NCBI RefSeq assembly: GCF_014203355.1 | Contig: NZ_JACHIR010000001.1 | Location: 3,660,038 to 3,724,037 of the forward strand | Reading direction: 5' to 3' | Origin: Kutzneria kofuensis | GTDB taxonomy: Bacteria > Actinomycetota > Actinomycetes > Mycobacteriales > Pseudonocardiaceae | DNA length: 64,000 bases | In this document: positions 1-8,717 of the stretch, in pieces | How positions within the stretch are numbered: the first letter of the stretch is position 1 | Layout of the letters: every line of letters begins with the position of its first letter | Translations under genes and position numbers: made by a program | Notes under the pieces: generated by a model | What the model saw: only the letters and a program-made list of their open reading frames with translations | Databases searched by the model: none | Told to the model about the DNA's origin: nothing

Positions 1-1492
1 GCGTCGGCGGTCCCTCCACACCGCAGTGCAGGCAATCCCCCGGATGCGGGGAATCCTCGACAACCGCGGGCGTCGGCGGCTCACCCAGAACCCGGTTGTC
101 CACCCAGAAAGCGATCAAACCCCCGAGCACCGCCGCGATCGCGCAGATCAGCAGCGCCATCTGCCAGCCGGCGGTCAGCGCCGCCGGATCGGCGTACTTC
201 TCGCCGGTGATGCCGGCCGCCGCGGGCAGCACGGCCACCGCGAGCAGCGACCCCGTCCGCGCCACCGCGTTGTTCACGCCGGAGGCCACGCCCGCGTGCC
301 GGTCGGGGGCGGCGGCCAGCACCGTCGCCGTCACCGGTGCGACGGCGATCACCAGGCCGAGGCCGAACACCACGACACCCGGCAGCACGCCGGTCAGATA
401 CGAGGAGCCGGGCACGGCCCAGCGCAACATCAGCATGCCGACGCCGACCAGGATCGGGCCGACGATCAGCTGCAGCCGCGGGCCGATGCGCTGGGCCAGC
501 TTCCCGGACTGCGCGGAGCCGAGCAGCATGATCACCGTGATCGGCAGCCCGGCCAGGCCGGCCAGCACCGGCGGGTAGTTCATGGACACCTGCAGCTGCA
601 TCACCATCAGCATCATCACGCCGCCGAGGGCCGCGTAGAGCAGGAACGTCAGCAGGTTGGACACGGTGAACGTGCGGTTGGCGAACAGGTCCGGCGGCAC
701 GAGCGGGTCCCGCTGCCGCAGCTGGAGCACGCAGAACCCGGCCAGCGACAGCACGCCGACCACCGTCGCGACCAGCACGATCGGGTCGGTCACGCCGCGT
801 GACGGCCCCTCCACCAGCGCACCGGTGACGCCGGCCAGGCCCAGCGCGCACAGGACCGTGCCGAGCACCTCCGGGTGGCCCTTCATCTCCGGATCCCGCG
901 ATTCCGGCACGTAACGCCGGCACAGGTAGATGCACAGCACCGCCACGGGCACGTTGACCAGGAACGCCAGCCGCCACGACCAGGCCTGGATGAGCAGGCC
1001 GCCCACCAGCGGCCCGACCGCCGTGGCCACGCCGCCCAGGCCCGACCACGCGCCGATGGCCCGGGCCCGGTCGTCGTGCGCGAAGGCCGACTGCAGGATC
1101 GCCAGCGAGCCCGGGGTCAGCAGCGCCCCGCCGATGCCCTGGAGCACCCGTGCGGCCACCAGCACCCCGGTGGTGGGCGCGACACCGCAGAGGACCGACG
1201 CCAGGCCGAACCAGACCACTCCGATCTCGAACACGCGGCGCCGGCCGTAGCGGTCACCGAGCGAGCCGGCGACGAGGATCAGCGACGCCAGCGACAGCAG
1301 GTAGCCGTCCAGCACCCACTGCAACCCCGTCACCGACGCGGTGAAGTCGGCGCCGATCTTGGGCAGGGCGATGTTGACGATCGTGCCGTCCAGCATCGCC
1401 ATGCCGGAACCGCAGACGGTGGCGGCGAGCACGCCGCGGGCCTGCGGACTGCCCCAGTGCACGCCGCTCGACACATTGCCCGTGGTGGTCAT
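1..1492 (-). CDS. MFS drug efflux transporter, DHA2 (14-TM) family, partial
   Basis: This is a proton-driven multidrug exporter of the inner membrane by family. The minus-strand frame is open from the ATG at 1492 to the window edge without a stop, giving about 497 residues, so only the last few residues are missing compared with the usual 480-520. Residues 34-44 read LDGTIVNIALP, the DHA2 TM1 signature, and residues 79-86 read GDRYGRRR, the MFS motif A of loop 2-3. Many hydrophobic segments follow, and the tail near the edge carries a Cys-x-x-Cys. It is divergent from the dehydratase at 1635, with 142 bp between them. The substrate is unknown; efflux is inferred from the family only. Confidence 0.85.
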   Translation of the reverse strand, partial: MTTTGNVSSGVHWGSPQARGVLAATVCGSGMAMLDGTIVNIALPKIGADFTASVTGLQWVLDGYLLSLASLILVAGSLGDRYGRRRVFEIGVVWFGLASVLCGVAPTTGVLVAARVLQGIGGALLTPGSLAILQSAFAHDDRARAIGAWSGLGGVATAVGPLVGGLLIQAWSWRLAFLVNVPVAVLCIYLCRRYVPESRDPEMKGHPEVLGTVLCALGLAGVTGALVEGPSRGVTDPIVLVATVVGVLSLAGFCVLQLRQRDPLVPPDLFANRTFTVSNLLTFLLYAALGGVMMLMVMQLQVSMNYPPVLAGLAGLPITVIMLLGSAQSGKLAQRIGPRLQLIVGPILVGVGMLMLRWAVPGSSYLTGVLPGVVVFGLGLVIAVAPVTATVLAAAPDRHAGVASGVNNAVARTGSLLAVAVLPAAAGITGEKYADPAALTAGWQMALLICAIAAVLGGLIAFWVDNRVLGEPPTPAVVEDSPHPGDCLHCGVEGPPT

Positions 1493-1634
1493 GGCAGCAC
1501 GGTGCTCCCGCCGCCCCGGGCGACGCAAGCCGAGGTGGAACGAGGCACGACTTCGTGTCACTTCTGCCGGGAAATCCACGCCTTCGCTCGGATCGAGCTT
1601 CCCAGCCGGCCCCGGGTGTGGCTAGGTTCCGCCA

Positions 1635-3353
1635 ATGGCCGAAACGCGCTCACTCCGCAGTCACGGCTGGTTCGCCGACCAGGGTGTGCTGGGCTTCACC
1701 CACCGGTCCTGGCTGCGCAACCAGGGCCATCCCGACCACGCCTTCGACGGGCGGCCGGTGATCGGCATCTGCCAGACCGCCAGCGATCTCACGCCGTGCA
1801 ACGCGCACCTGCGGGAGATCGCCGAGCACGTGAAGCGGGGCGTGTACGAGGCCGGCGGGCTGCCGATGGAGTTCCCGGTCACCTCGCTCGGCGAGGTCCT
1901 GATGCGGCCGACCACGATGCTCTTCCGCAACCTGGTCTCGATGGACGTCGAGGAGACGCTGCGGGCCAACCCGCTGGACGGCGTGGTGCTGCTGACCGGC
2001 TGCGACAAGACCACGCCCGCGCTGCTGATGGGCGCGGCCAGCGTGGACCTGCCGACGATGGTGGTCGGCGGCGGCCCGATGCTCAACGGCCGGTTCCGCG
2101 GCAAGCAGCTGGGCTCCGGCACCGATGTCTGGCGGTTCGCGGACGCCCGTCGCACCGGCGCGATGTCGCAGGCCGACATGAACGCCGCCGAGGCGTGCAT
2201 GTCCCGGTCGGCCGGGCACTGCAACACCATGGGCACGGCGTCCACGATGGGCTGCTGGGCGGAGTCGATGGGGCTGTCGCTGCCCGGCATGGCCGCGCTG
2301 CCGGCGGTGGACTCGCGCCGTCGGGCGATGGCGCACGTGAGCGGCATCCGGGCCGTGCAGCTGGTGCGTGAGGACGTGCGGATGTCCTCGATCGTCACCC
2401 GACAGGCGCTGGAGAACGCGGTCGTGGTGAACGCGGCGATCGGCGGCTCCAGCAACTTCGCGGTGCATCTTCTGGCCCTGGCCGGGCGGCTCGGCATTTC
2501 TTTCGGCCTGGACGACCTGGACCGGCTGGGCCGATCGGTGCCGCTGCTGGTGGACCTGATGCCGGCGGGCCGGTTCCTGATGGAGGACTTCTGCTACGCC
2601 GGCGGCCTGCCCGCGGTGCTGCGCGAGCTCGGCGACCTGCTGCTGCATCCGGACGCGGTCACCGTGACCGGCGCCACGATCGCGGAGAACGTGGCCGACG
2701 CCGAGGTGTTCGACCGCGAGGTGATCCGGACCGCGGTCGATCCACTGCGGACGGACGCCGGACTGGCCGTGCTGCGCGGCAATCTCGCGCCGGACGGAGC
2801 GGTCATCAAGCCCGCCGCCGCGTCACCGTCGCTGCTGCGGCACGTCGGCCGCGCGGTGGTGTTCCACGGCGTCGAGGATCTGCACGCCCGCATCGATACT
2901 GTCGAATGCGACCGGGACAGCGTGTTCGTGCTGACCGGCGTCGGCCCCCGCGGCTTCCCCGGCATGCCGGAGGTGGGCAACTTCGGGCTGCCGCGCCGGC
3001 TGCTCGAGTCCGGTGTGGACGACGCCGTGCGCATCTCCGACGGCCGGATGAGCGGCACCGCGTTCGGCACGGTGGTGCTGCACGTGGCGCCGGAGTCCGC
3101 CGTCGGCGGCCCGCTGGCGCTGGTCCGCGACGGCGACGTGATCGAGCTGGACGTCGAGGCCCGGCGGTTGCACCTGGCCGTGGACGACGCCGAGCTCGCG
3201 GCCCGCAGGGCCGCGTGGACGCCGCCGCCCCGCGCCGCCGAGCGCGGGTGGGTGCGGCTCTACGTCGACCACGTCGGCCAGGCCGACCGCGGCGCCGACC
3301 TGGACTTCCTCGTCGGCGGCTCGGGCGCTCCGGTGCCGCCCGGCAACCACTGA
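1635..3353 (+). CDS. IlvD/EDD family sugar-acid dehydratase (arabinonate dehydratase-like)
   Basis: It encodes 572 aa of the dihydroxy-acid/phosphogluconate dehydratase family. The three cysteines that bind the 2Fe-2S cluster are Cys55 (TPCNAH), Cys123 (TGCDKTTPAL) and Cys196 (AGHCNTMGT). Lys125 is the likely carbamylated, metal-binding lysine. The N-terminus (LRSHGWF, FTHRSW, then PVIGICQTASDLTPCNAH) resembles the L-arabinonate and other aldonate dehydratases more than the biosynthetic IlvD. The expected reaction is dehydration of an aldonic acid to a 2-keto-3-deoxy acid. No aldolase or dehydrogenase partner lies next to it, so the substrate is open. No clear Shine-Dalgarno precedes the ATG at 1635, but the homologous N-terminus begins there. 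Confidence 0.82.
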   Translation: MAETRSLRSHGWFADQGVLGFTHRSWLRNQGHPDHAFDGRPVIGICQTASDLTPCNAHLREIAEHVKRGVYEAGGLPMEFPVTSLGEVLMRPTTMLFRNLVSMDVEETLRANPLDGVVLLTGCDKTTPALLMGAASVDLPTMVVGGGPMLNGRFRGKQLGSGTDVWRFADARRTGAMSQADMNAAEACMSRSAGHCNTMGTASTMGCWAESMGLSLPGMAALPAVDSRRRAMAHVSGIRAVQLVREDVRMSSIVTRQALENAVVVNAAIGGSSNFAVHLLALAGRLGISFGLDDLDRLGRSVPLLVDLMPAGRFLMEDFCYAGGLPAVLRELGDLLLHPDAVTVTGATIAENVADAEVFDREVIRTAVDPLRTDAGLAVLRGNLAPDGAVIKPAAASPSLLRHVGRAVVFHGVEDLHARIDTVECDRDSVFVLTGVGPRGFPGMPEVGNFGLPRRLLESGVDDAVRISDGRMSGTAFGTVVLHVAPESAVGGPLALVRDGDVIELDVEARRLHLAVDDAELAARRAAWTPPPRAAERGWVRLYVDHVGQADRGADLDFLVGGSGAPVPPGNH

Positions 3354-3362
3354 TGAACCCGG

Positions 3363-4127
3363 TCAGTCGTGCGGCCGGTTCAGCGTGGCCACGAACTTGT
3401 ACCGGTCGCCGCGGTAGACCGAGCGCACCCACTCCACCGGGTTGCCCTCGGTGTCGAACGAGTGCCGGGACAGCAGCAGCATCGGCAGGCCGATGTCGGC
3501 GCCGAGCAGCTCCGCCTCCTCGGGCGTGGCCAGCGCGGTCTCGATGGTCTCCTCGGCGTGGCCCATCTCCACCCCGAACCGCTCGCGCAGCACCTGGTAG
3601 AGCGAGCCGCCGGAGCTGACGTACCGCCGCAGGCCGCGGAAGCGGCCCAGCGCCAGGTGCGTGGTCTCCAGCGCCATCGGCTCGCCGTCGGCCAGCCGCA
3701 GCCGGTGCAGCCGCAGCACCTTCGCACCGGCGCGCACGCCGAGGTAGCGGGCCAGCTCCGCGTCGGCCGCGTCCTCGGAGGCCTCCAGCAGCCGGGACGA
3801 GGGCTGCCGGCCCTGCGCCCGCATGTCCTCTGTGTACGAGCTGAGCTGCAACCGCTGCGCCACCTTGGGTTCGGCGGCGAACGTTCCCTTGCCCTGCACG
3901 CGCAGCAGCCGGCCCTCGACGGTCAGCTCGGCAAGCGCTTGCCGAACGGTGGTGCGTGAGACGTCGAAGTCCGCCGCGAGCGAGCGTTCCGTCGGTATCG
4001 GCGACCCCGGCGGCATGGACCGCAGGAGGTCGAGCAGATGCCGCTTGAGCCCCCAGTACTTGGGCTCACGCTGCGCACGCGATCGCAACCCGGCGTCGTT
4101 GCCGCCGGCCGGCGAGGTTTCGAGCAT
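3363..4127 (-). CDS. dasR: DasR-like GntR/HutC transcriptional regulator
   Basis: It encodes 254 aa. An N-terminal winged helix (about residues 22-90, with [18 protein letters not shown] as recognition helix) is followed by a UTRA effector domain. The sequence matches Streptomyces DasR through most of its length, including [43 protein letters not shown] and the tail [18 protein letters not shown]. DasR represses GlcNAc and chitin genes and is released by glucosamine-6-phosphate. The neighbours support this: a das-type importer starts just beyond with two dre operators between them, and nagA carries a third. A strong AGGAGGAGG precedes the ATG at 4127. It is convergent with the dehydratase, whose stop is 9 bp away. 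Confidence 0.9.
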   Translation of the reverse strand: MLETSPAGGNDAGLRSRAQREPKYWGLKRHLLDLLRSMPPGSPIPTERSLAADFDVSRTTVRQALAELTVEGRLLRVQGKGTFAAEPKVAQRLQLSSYTEDMRAQGRQPSSRLLEASEDAADAELARYLGVRAGAKVLRLHRLRLADGEPMALETTHLALGRFRGLRRYVSSGGSLYQVLRERFGVEMGHAEETIETALATPEEAELLGADIGLPMLLLSRHSFDTEGNPVEWVRSVYRGDRYKFVATLNRPHD

Positions 4128-4244
4128 GGCCTCCTCCTAAGCTCCGCCCACTCCCCAGCGAACAGGATGCCTTGTCAACCGCTGGCTGCGCGATCACACC
4201 CCCGGTCATTCGTCGGATGACTTTGCAACGGTCTCGCAACGACC

Positions 4245-4273
4245 TTGACATCGAGTGTGGCACGGCACACCCT
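4245..4273 (+). promoter_or_regulatory. Putative promoter of the das operon
   Basis: A perfect TTGACA -35 lies at 4245-4250. A 17-bp spacer then leads to a weak -10 (CACCCT, 4268-4273). The tandem dre sites begin 9 bp further, which would place bound DasR on the transcription start. Confidence rests mostly on the -35 and the dre position. Confidence 0.4.
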
Positions 4274-4281
4274 TTTTCCTC

Positions 4282-4312
4282 ATTGGTCTACACCAAATTG
4301 GTCTGCACCAGA
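4282..4312. promoter_or_regulatory. Two tandem, overlapping dre (DasR) operators
   Basis: Two 16-bp sites share one base: ATTGGTCTACACCAAA at 4282-4297 and ATTGGTCTGCACCAGA at 4297-4312. The known Streptomyces consensus is ACTGGTCTAGACCACT, so both keep the TGGTCT and ACCA core halves. Centre-to-centre distance is 15 bp. They lie between divergent dasR and the das importer, 54 bp before the chosen start of the binding-protein gene. Confidence 0.85.
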
Positions 4313-4365
4313 TAGGACCAGACAAGCTCGTCCGGCAGGTGAGCCGGGGTGGAAGGGCGGAGACT

Positions 4366-5652
4366 GTGCTCCCTCAGAGTGGGCTGCGTAGAAAGATGAT
4401 CGTGGCGGCGGTGGGCGTCGCGGCGGTGTCGATGGTCGCAGCCGGTTGCGGCGGCGGTGGTTCCAGCAGTGGCAGTGGCGGCGACAAGACCCTGACGGTC
4501 TGGCTGATGAGCGGCTCCGCTCCGGACGCCACCGTCGCGGCGATCAACAAGGACTTCGAGGCCGCGCATCCGGGCGTCAAGGTCAAGTACGAGGTCCAGC
4601 AGTGGAACGGCATCGGGCAGAAGCTGACCACGGCGCTGACCAGCGGCGGCCCGGACGTCATCGAGCTGGGCAACACCCAGGTCGCGCAGTACAGCTCGCA
4701 GGGCACCCTGCTCGACGTCAGCGACGCCACCAACGACCTGAACGGCAGCCAGTGGCTGTCGGCGCTCAAGGACGAGGGCGCGTGGGGCGGCAAGCAGTAC
4801 GGCATTCCGTTCTACGCCGCCAACCGCGTCGTCATCTACCGCACCGACCTGTTCCAGCAGGCCGGCATCACCGCGCCGCCCACCTCGAACGACGAGTGGC
4901 TGGCCGACCTGACCAAGCTCAAGGGTGTGCAGGGCGTCGACCCGCTCTACCTGCCGGGCCAGGACTGGTACGTGTGGCTGTCCTTCCTCTGGGACCAGGG
5001 CGGTGAGCTGGCCACCAGCAGCGGCGACACCTGGAAGTCGGCGATCAACTCCGCCGCCGGCAAGGCGGCCTTCGACTTCTACAAGAAGCTCGTGGACACC
5101 TCCGGCACGTCCGCGCCCAAGGACGCCGACGAGGCCACCCCGCAGCAGTCCGACGTGGTCGCCAAGGGCAACACCGCCAGCTTCATCGGCTTCGGCTACG
5201 AGCTGGCCGCGGTGGAGAAGGCCAACCCGGCCCTGAAGGGCAAGTTCGGCGCCTTCCCGATCCCGTCCAAGACCGCGGGCCAGACCGCGCCGGTCTTCCT
5301 GGGCGGCTCCGACCTGGCCATCCCGGGCAACACCAAGAACGCCGACCTGGCCAAGGACTGGCTGAAGCTGGAGACCAGCGCCAAGTACCAGTCGCAGCTG
5401 GCCGCCAACGGCGTCGTGCCGGGCACCTCGACCGACACCAGCGCGCTGGACAGCACCACCACCGGCAAGGCGATGGCGGCGGGCGCCAAGAACGGCAAGG
5501 GCACCCCGGTCACCCCGAAGTGGGCCGCGGTCGAGGCCGACAACCCGATCAAGGCCGCGCTGACCGCGTACCTGACCGGTCAGAAGAGCCTGGACCAGGC
5601 GGTCTCCGACGCCGACGCCGCGATCACCAAGACGCTCGGCAGCGCGAGCTGA
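4366..5652 (+). CDS. dasA: DasA-like solute-binding lipoprotein (chitobiose/GlcNAc oligosaccharide ABC importer)
   Basis: It encodes 428 aa from a GTG at 4366, preceded by GGAAGGGCGGAG. An earlier in-frame start would translate through the dre operators and is rejected. Residues 1-28 form a lipoprotein signal with lipobox VAAG|C (Cys28) and a Gly/Ser linker. The mature part has DasA hallmarks: VWLMSGSAPDA, WNGIGQKLTTAL, DVIELGNTQVAQY, YGIPFYAANRVVIYR, GQDWYVWL and WAAVEADNPIK. The family captures N,N'-diacetylchitobiose or GlcNAc outside the membrane. It is the first gene of a dasABC-SIS operon under tandem dre sites. The exact ligand is inferred from the DasA match and the regulator. Confidence 0.87.
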   Translation: MLPQSGLRRKMIVAAVGVAAVSMVAAGCGGGGSSSGSGGDKTLTVWLMSGSAPDATVAAINKDFEAAHPGVKVKYEVQQWNGIGQKLTTALTSGGPDVIELGNTQVAQYSSQGTLLDVSDATNDLNGSQWLSALKDEGAWGGKQYGIPFYAANRVVIYRTDLFQQAGITAPPTSNDEWLADLTKLKGVQGVDPLYLPGQDWYVWLSFLWDQGGELATSSGDTWKSAINSAAGKAAFDFYKKLVDTSGTSAPKDADEATPQQSDVVAKGNTASFIGFGYELAAVEKANPALKGKFGAFPIPSKTAGQTAPVFLGGSDLAIPGNTKNADLAKDWLKLETSAKYQSQLAANGVVPGTSTDTSALDSTTTGKAMAAGAKNGKGTPVTPKWAAVEADNPIKAALTAYLTGQKSLDQAVSDADAAITKTLGSAS

Positions 5653-5656
5653 TCTG

Positions 5657-6652
5657 GTGTCGGTGACGACGAAGGCCGCGGTGCCGGCGGGGACCACCCC
5701 GCCGGCACCGCGTTCCACTGTCTCGGACGGTGAGTCGGGCATCGGCACGTTCGTGCGCCGGCTGTTCAGCCAGCGCGCGCTGCCGTACCTGCTCCTGCTG
5801 CCGGCGACCGCGACCATCCTGGTGATGCTCGGCTGGCCGGTGGTGTCCGTGGTCCTGACCAGCTTCCGCAAGCTCGACCTGGGCGAGCTGTTTCAGGGCA
5901 AGATCGTCTGGAACGGCCTGGACAACTACCGGGTCATCCTGACCGACCCGCAGTTCTGGCAGATCACCCTGCGCACCGTGCTGTTCACCGCGGCCTGCGT
6001 GATCTGCACCGTCGGCGGCGGCCTGCTCGTGGCGCTGCTGATGAAGCACGTGCACGGCTGGGTGCGGGTGGTGCTGCAGCTGGCCCTGGTGCTGGCGTGG
6101 GCGATGCCGATCCTGGCCGCGACCACCGTGTTCCAGTGGATGTTCGACCAGAACTACGGGATCCTGAACAAGACGCTGGTCGAGCTGGGTTTCACCGGCT
6201 TCCACCACTACTCGTGGTTCCAGACCGGACTGAGCACGATGACGGTGATCGTCATCCTGATCACCTGGCAGGGCATCCCGTTCGTGGCCTTCACCCTGTA
6301 CGCCGGCGTGCTGGGAGTGCCGGCGGACCTGTACGAGGCAGCGGGCCTGGACGGCGCGTCCAACTGGCAGACCTTCCGCTCGGTCACCTGGACCGCGCTG
6401 CGGCCGCTGGTCAACGTGGTGACGTTCCTGTCCCTGCTGTGGGACTTCAAGGTGTTCACCCAGGTGTGGGCCATCCGCCAGGGCGGCCCCGACGGCGGCA
6501 GCCAGACGCTGCCCACGCTGCAGTACCTCAAGGGCATCGCCACCAGTCACTTCGGCGCGGCCGCCGCGGTGAGCGTGATCATGATCCTGGCGCTCGTCGT
6601 GCTCACCGCCCAGAACCTGCGGCTGATGCTGCGCACCGAGGAGGTGGACTGA
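5657..6652 (+). CDS. dasB: Sugar ABC transporter permease (DasB-like)
   Basis: It encodes 331 aa from a GTG 4 bp after the binding-protein stop. It is a MalF-type inner-membrane permease with about six membrane helices after a short N-terminal tail. The cytoplasmic EAA loop reads EAAGLDGASNWQTFRSVTW and contacts the ATPase. No ATPase gene lies in this operon. In Streptomyces the das system uses the shared MsiK ATPase encoded elsewhere, and the same is inferred here. Confidence 0.87.
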   Translation: MSVTTKAAVPAGTTPPAPRSTVSDGESGIGTFVRRLFSQRALPYLLLLPATATILVMLGWPVVSVVLTSFRKLDLGELFQGKIVWNGLDNYRVILTDPQFWQITLRTVLFTAACVICTVGGGLLVALLMKHVHGWVRVVLQLALVLAWAMPILAATTVFQWMFDQNYGILNKTLVELGFTGFHHYSWFQTGLSTMTVIVILITWQGIPFVAFTLYAGVLGVPADLYEAAGLDGASNWQTFRSVTWTALRPLVNVVTFLSLLWDFKVFTQVWAIRQGGPDGGSQTLPTLQYLKGIATSHFGAAAAVSVIMILALVVLTAQNLRLMLRTEEVD

Positions 6653-6653
6653 C

Positions 6654-7478
6654 ATGGGGCGGACCAAGAAGCGACTGGCGTCGGTGGTCGGCCTGCTGGT
6701 CGCGGCCGTCTTCGCGTTCCCGATCTACTGGATGGTCACCACCGCGCTCAAGCCCGCCAACCAGCTGCTGTCCGACGACTACGACCTGGTCCCGCTCGGG
6801 GTCACGTTCCAGCACTTCATCGACGGCGTCAGCAAGAAGGGCTTCCTGAACTCGCTGGAGAACAGCCTGATCGTCGCGCTGGTCGCGGTGGCCTTCGCGC
6901 TCGTGGCCGGCCTGCTCGCGGCGGTGCCGCTGGCCCGGTTGAAGTTCCGTGGACGCAAGGGCTTCCTGCTGCTGGTGCTGGTGGCGCAGATGGCGCCGTT
7001 CGAGGCGCTGCTCATCCCGATGTTCCTGATGATCCGCTCGTTCGACCTGCTCAACGTCCTGCCCGGCCTGATCCTGGTCTACTTCGCGGCCGCCCTGCCG
7101 TTCACCGCGTGGACGCTGCGCGGCTTCGTCAAGGGCATCCCGGTGGACCTGGAAGAGGCCGCCATGGTCGACGGCTGCGGCCGGTGGGCGGCGTTCCGCC
7201 GGGTCACGCTGCCGTTGCTGGGCCCCGGCCTGGTCGCCACCTCGGTGTTCAGCTTCGTCACCGCGTGGAACGAGTTCCTGTACGCGCTGACGTTCCTGCA
7301 GGACACCAGCAACGTCACGCTGCCGGTGTGGCTGTCCAGCTTCGTCTCGGTGTTCGGCGTGGACTGGGGCGGCGCGATGGCAGCGTCGACGGTGTTCACC
7401 GTGCCGGTGCTGATCTTCTTCCTGGTCGTGCAGCGCAACCTCGTGTCGGGGGTGACGGCCGGCGCGGTCAAGGGCTGA
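6654..7478 (+). CDS. dasC: Sugar ABC transporter permease (DasC-like)
   Basis: It encodes 274 aa starting 1 bp after the previous stop, so translation is probably coupled. It is a MalG-type permease with about six helices. Its EAA loop is EEAAMVDGCGRWAAFRRVTL, and it ends with the typical LVSGVTAGAVKG tail that follows the last helix. It forms a heterodimer with the preceding permease. There is no terminator before the SIS gene 83 bp downstream. Confidence 0.87.
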   Translation: MGRTKKRLASVVGLLVAAVFAFPIYWMVTTALKPANQLLSDDYDLVPLGVTFQHFIDGVSKKGFLNSLENSLIVALVAVAFALVAGLLAAVPLARLKFRGRKGFLLLVLVAQMAPFEALLIPMFLMIRSFDLLNVLPGLILVYFAAALPFTAWTLRGFVKGIPVDLEEAAMVDGCGRWAAFRRVTLPLLGPGLVATSVFSFVTAWNEFLYALTFLQDTSNVTLPVWLSSFVSVFGVDWGGAMAASTVFTVPVLIFFLVVQRNLVSGVTAGAVKG

Positions 7479-7560
7479 GCCCAGGACCGTCGATGGACTA
7501 CCGTCAGGAGCACGTCGGACCTGGGACCGCCGCCACAGGACCCAGAGATTGAGGAGCACG

Positions 7561-8613
7561 ATGACCCGCCAGACCGAGCCTTCGGCCGGGCAGCACATGA
7601 GTGCCGAGGTCGCCTCGCAACCCAAGATCTTCGCGGACCTCGTCGCGCGGCGCGGCGAGATCGCGGAGATCGCGGCGCAGGTGTCCGCGCGGCGACCCCG
7701 GTTCGCCCTGCTGGCCGCGCGCGGTTCCAGCGACCACGCCGCGCTGTACGCCAAGTACCTCATCGAGGTGCTGCTGCAGCTGCCCGCCGGGCTGGTGTCG
7801 CCGTCCACGACCACCTTGTACGGCGCCCAGCCCGACCTCACCGACGTGCTGCTGATCTCCGTCAGCCAGAGCGGTGGCTCCCCCGACCTGCTGGAGGTCA
7901 CCGAGTCGGCCCGGGCCCGCGGCGCCCTCACCGTCGCCGTCACGAACACGCCCGACTCGCCGCTCAACAACGCCGCCGAGCTGTCCGTCGACGTCGGCGC
8001 CGGTCCCGAGCTGGCCGTCGCCGCCACCAAGACGTACTCGGCCACCCTGTTGGCCCTCTACCTGCTCATCGACGCCGTCCGCGGCGGCTCCGGCGAACAC
8101 GCCGCGGCGCTGGGCGAGCTGGCCCAGCAGACCCTGGACGAGTCCGCCGCCGCCGTGCAGGAGGCCGTGCAGCGGTTCCGGTTCGTCGACCGGGTGCTCA
8201 CCACCGGTCGGGGCTACTCGTCGGCCACCGCCGCCGAGGCCGCCCTCAAGCTGGCCGAGACCAGCTACCTGTCGGCTCGTTCCTACAGCGGCGCCGACCT
8301 GCTGCACGGTCCCGTCGCCGCCGTCGACGCCGAGACCGGCGTGCTGGCCGTCACCAGCGCCGGCAAGGGCGGCGCGGCCATGAGCGAGGTTCTCGACGTC
8401 ATCCACTCGCGTGGCGCCGACGTCTTCGCCGTGGGCTCCGCCGCCTCCCGTGTGTCGGCGGCACTGCGGATCCCCGTCGCCGAGACCGCCGAGGAGGTCG
8501 CCCCCGTGCTGGAGGTCCTCCCCATCCAGCGCCTCGCCCTGGGCCTGTCGCTGGCTCGCGGCGGCGACCCCGACAGCCCCCGCGGCCTCAACAAGGTGAC
8601 CAAGACCCGCTGA
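7561..8613 (+). CDS. SIS-domain sugar-phosphate isomerase/deaminase (NagB-II type glucosamine-6-phosphate deaminase)
   Basis: It encodes 350 aa from the ATG at 7561, set by GAGGAG 5 bases upstream; an in-frame TTG at 7549 is less likely. It carries two tandem SIS domains like the isomerase half of GlmS, without the glutaminase half. Phosphosugar motifs are SVSQSGGSPD (about residues 100-110) and TGRGYSSATAAEAALKLAE (about 219-237). SIS proteins of this size in nag loci convert glucosamine-6-phosphate to fructose-6-phosphate and ammonia. The das importer upstream and nagA convergent downstream fit that step, and no classical nagB is nearby. An AgaS-like role is the main alternative. Confidence 0.78.
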   Translation: MTRQTEPSAGQHMSAEVASQPKIFADLVARRGEIAEIAAQVSARRPRFALLAARGSSDHAALYAKYLIEVLLQLPAGLVSPSTTTLYGAQPDLTDVLLISVSQSGGSPDLLEVTESARARGALTVAVTNTPDSPLNNAAELSVDVGAGPELAVAATKTYSATLLALYLLIDAVRGGSGEHAAALGELAQQTLDESAAAVQEAVQRFRFVDRVLTTGRGYSSATAAEAALKLAETSYLSARSYSGADLLHGPVAAVDAETGVLAVTSAGKGGAAMSEVLDVIHSRGADVFAVGSAASRVSAALRIPVAETAEEVAPVLEVLPIQRLALGLSLARGGDPDSPRGLNKVTKTR

Positions 8614-8620
8614 GCACAAG

Positions 8621-8708
8621 GCGAGTCACGCTCTCAGGCACCCCGAATGTAGGTCTCAGGCAGCTCTGCCTGAGACCTACATTCGGTGGGTCCCAGAGCG
8701 TGACTCGC
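8621..8708. terminator. 88-bp double-arm inverted repeat between convergent genes (bidirectional terminator)
   Basis: Outer arms of 14 bp (GCGAGTCACGCTCT at 8621-8634 and its complement at 8695-8708) enclose inner arms of 21 bp (8643-8663 and 8666-8686), all perfectly complementary. The unpaired stretches are 8635-8642 and 8687-8694. The structure lies between the SIS stop (8613) and the nagA stop (8715), as expected of a two-way terminator. It is much longer than a usual terminator, and half of it recurs at 44676-44727. Confidence 0.75.
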
Positions 8709-8717
8709 GGGGGTTCA
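8666..8717. repeat. Dispersed 52-bp repeat, copy 1 (ends on the nagA stop codon)
   Basis: This stretch matches 44676-44727 at 47 of 52 positions. It starts in the right inner arm of the 88-bp inverted repeat and ends on the three bases of the nagA stop. The other copy ends on the apbE stop in the same way. A family of intergenic terminator-like elements is inferred. Confidence 0.7.

Noticed and set aside
81-1049. 322-codon minus-strand open frame inside the MFS gene
   Set aside because: The MFS frame carries DHA2 motifs and runs to the window edge; this one is Arg/Gly-rich and in another frame.
1546-1557. CACGACTTCGTG palindrome between the MFS and dehydratase genes
   Set aside because: Short, single, and without a regulator gene nearby; chance is likely in GC-rich DNA.
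4303-4320. Possible third dre site next to the tandem pair
   Set aside because: Only isolated ACCA and GGACCAG pieces are present with wrong spacing and orientation.
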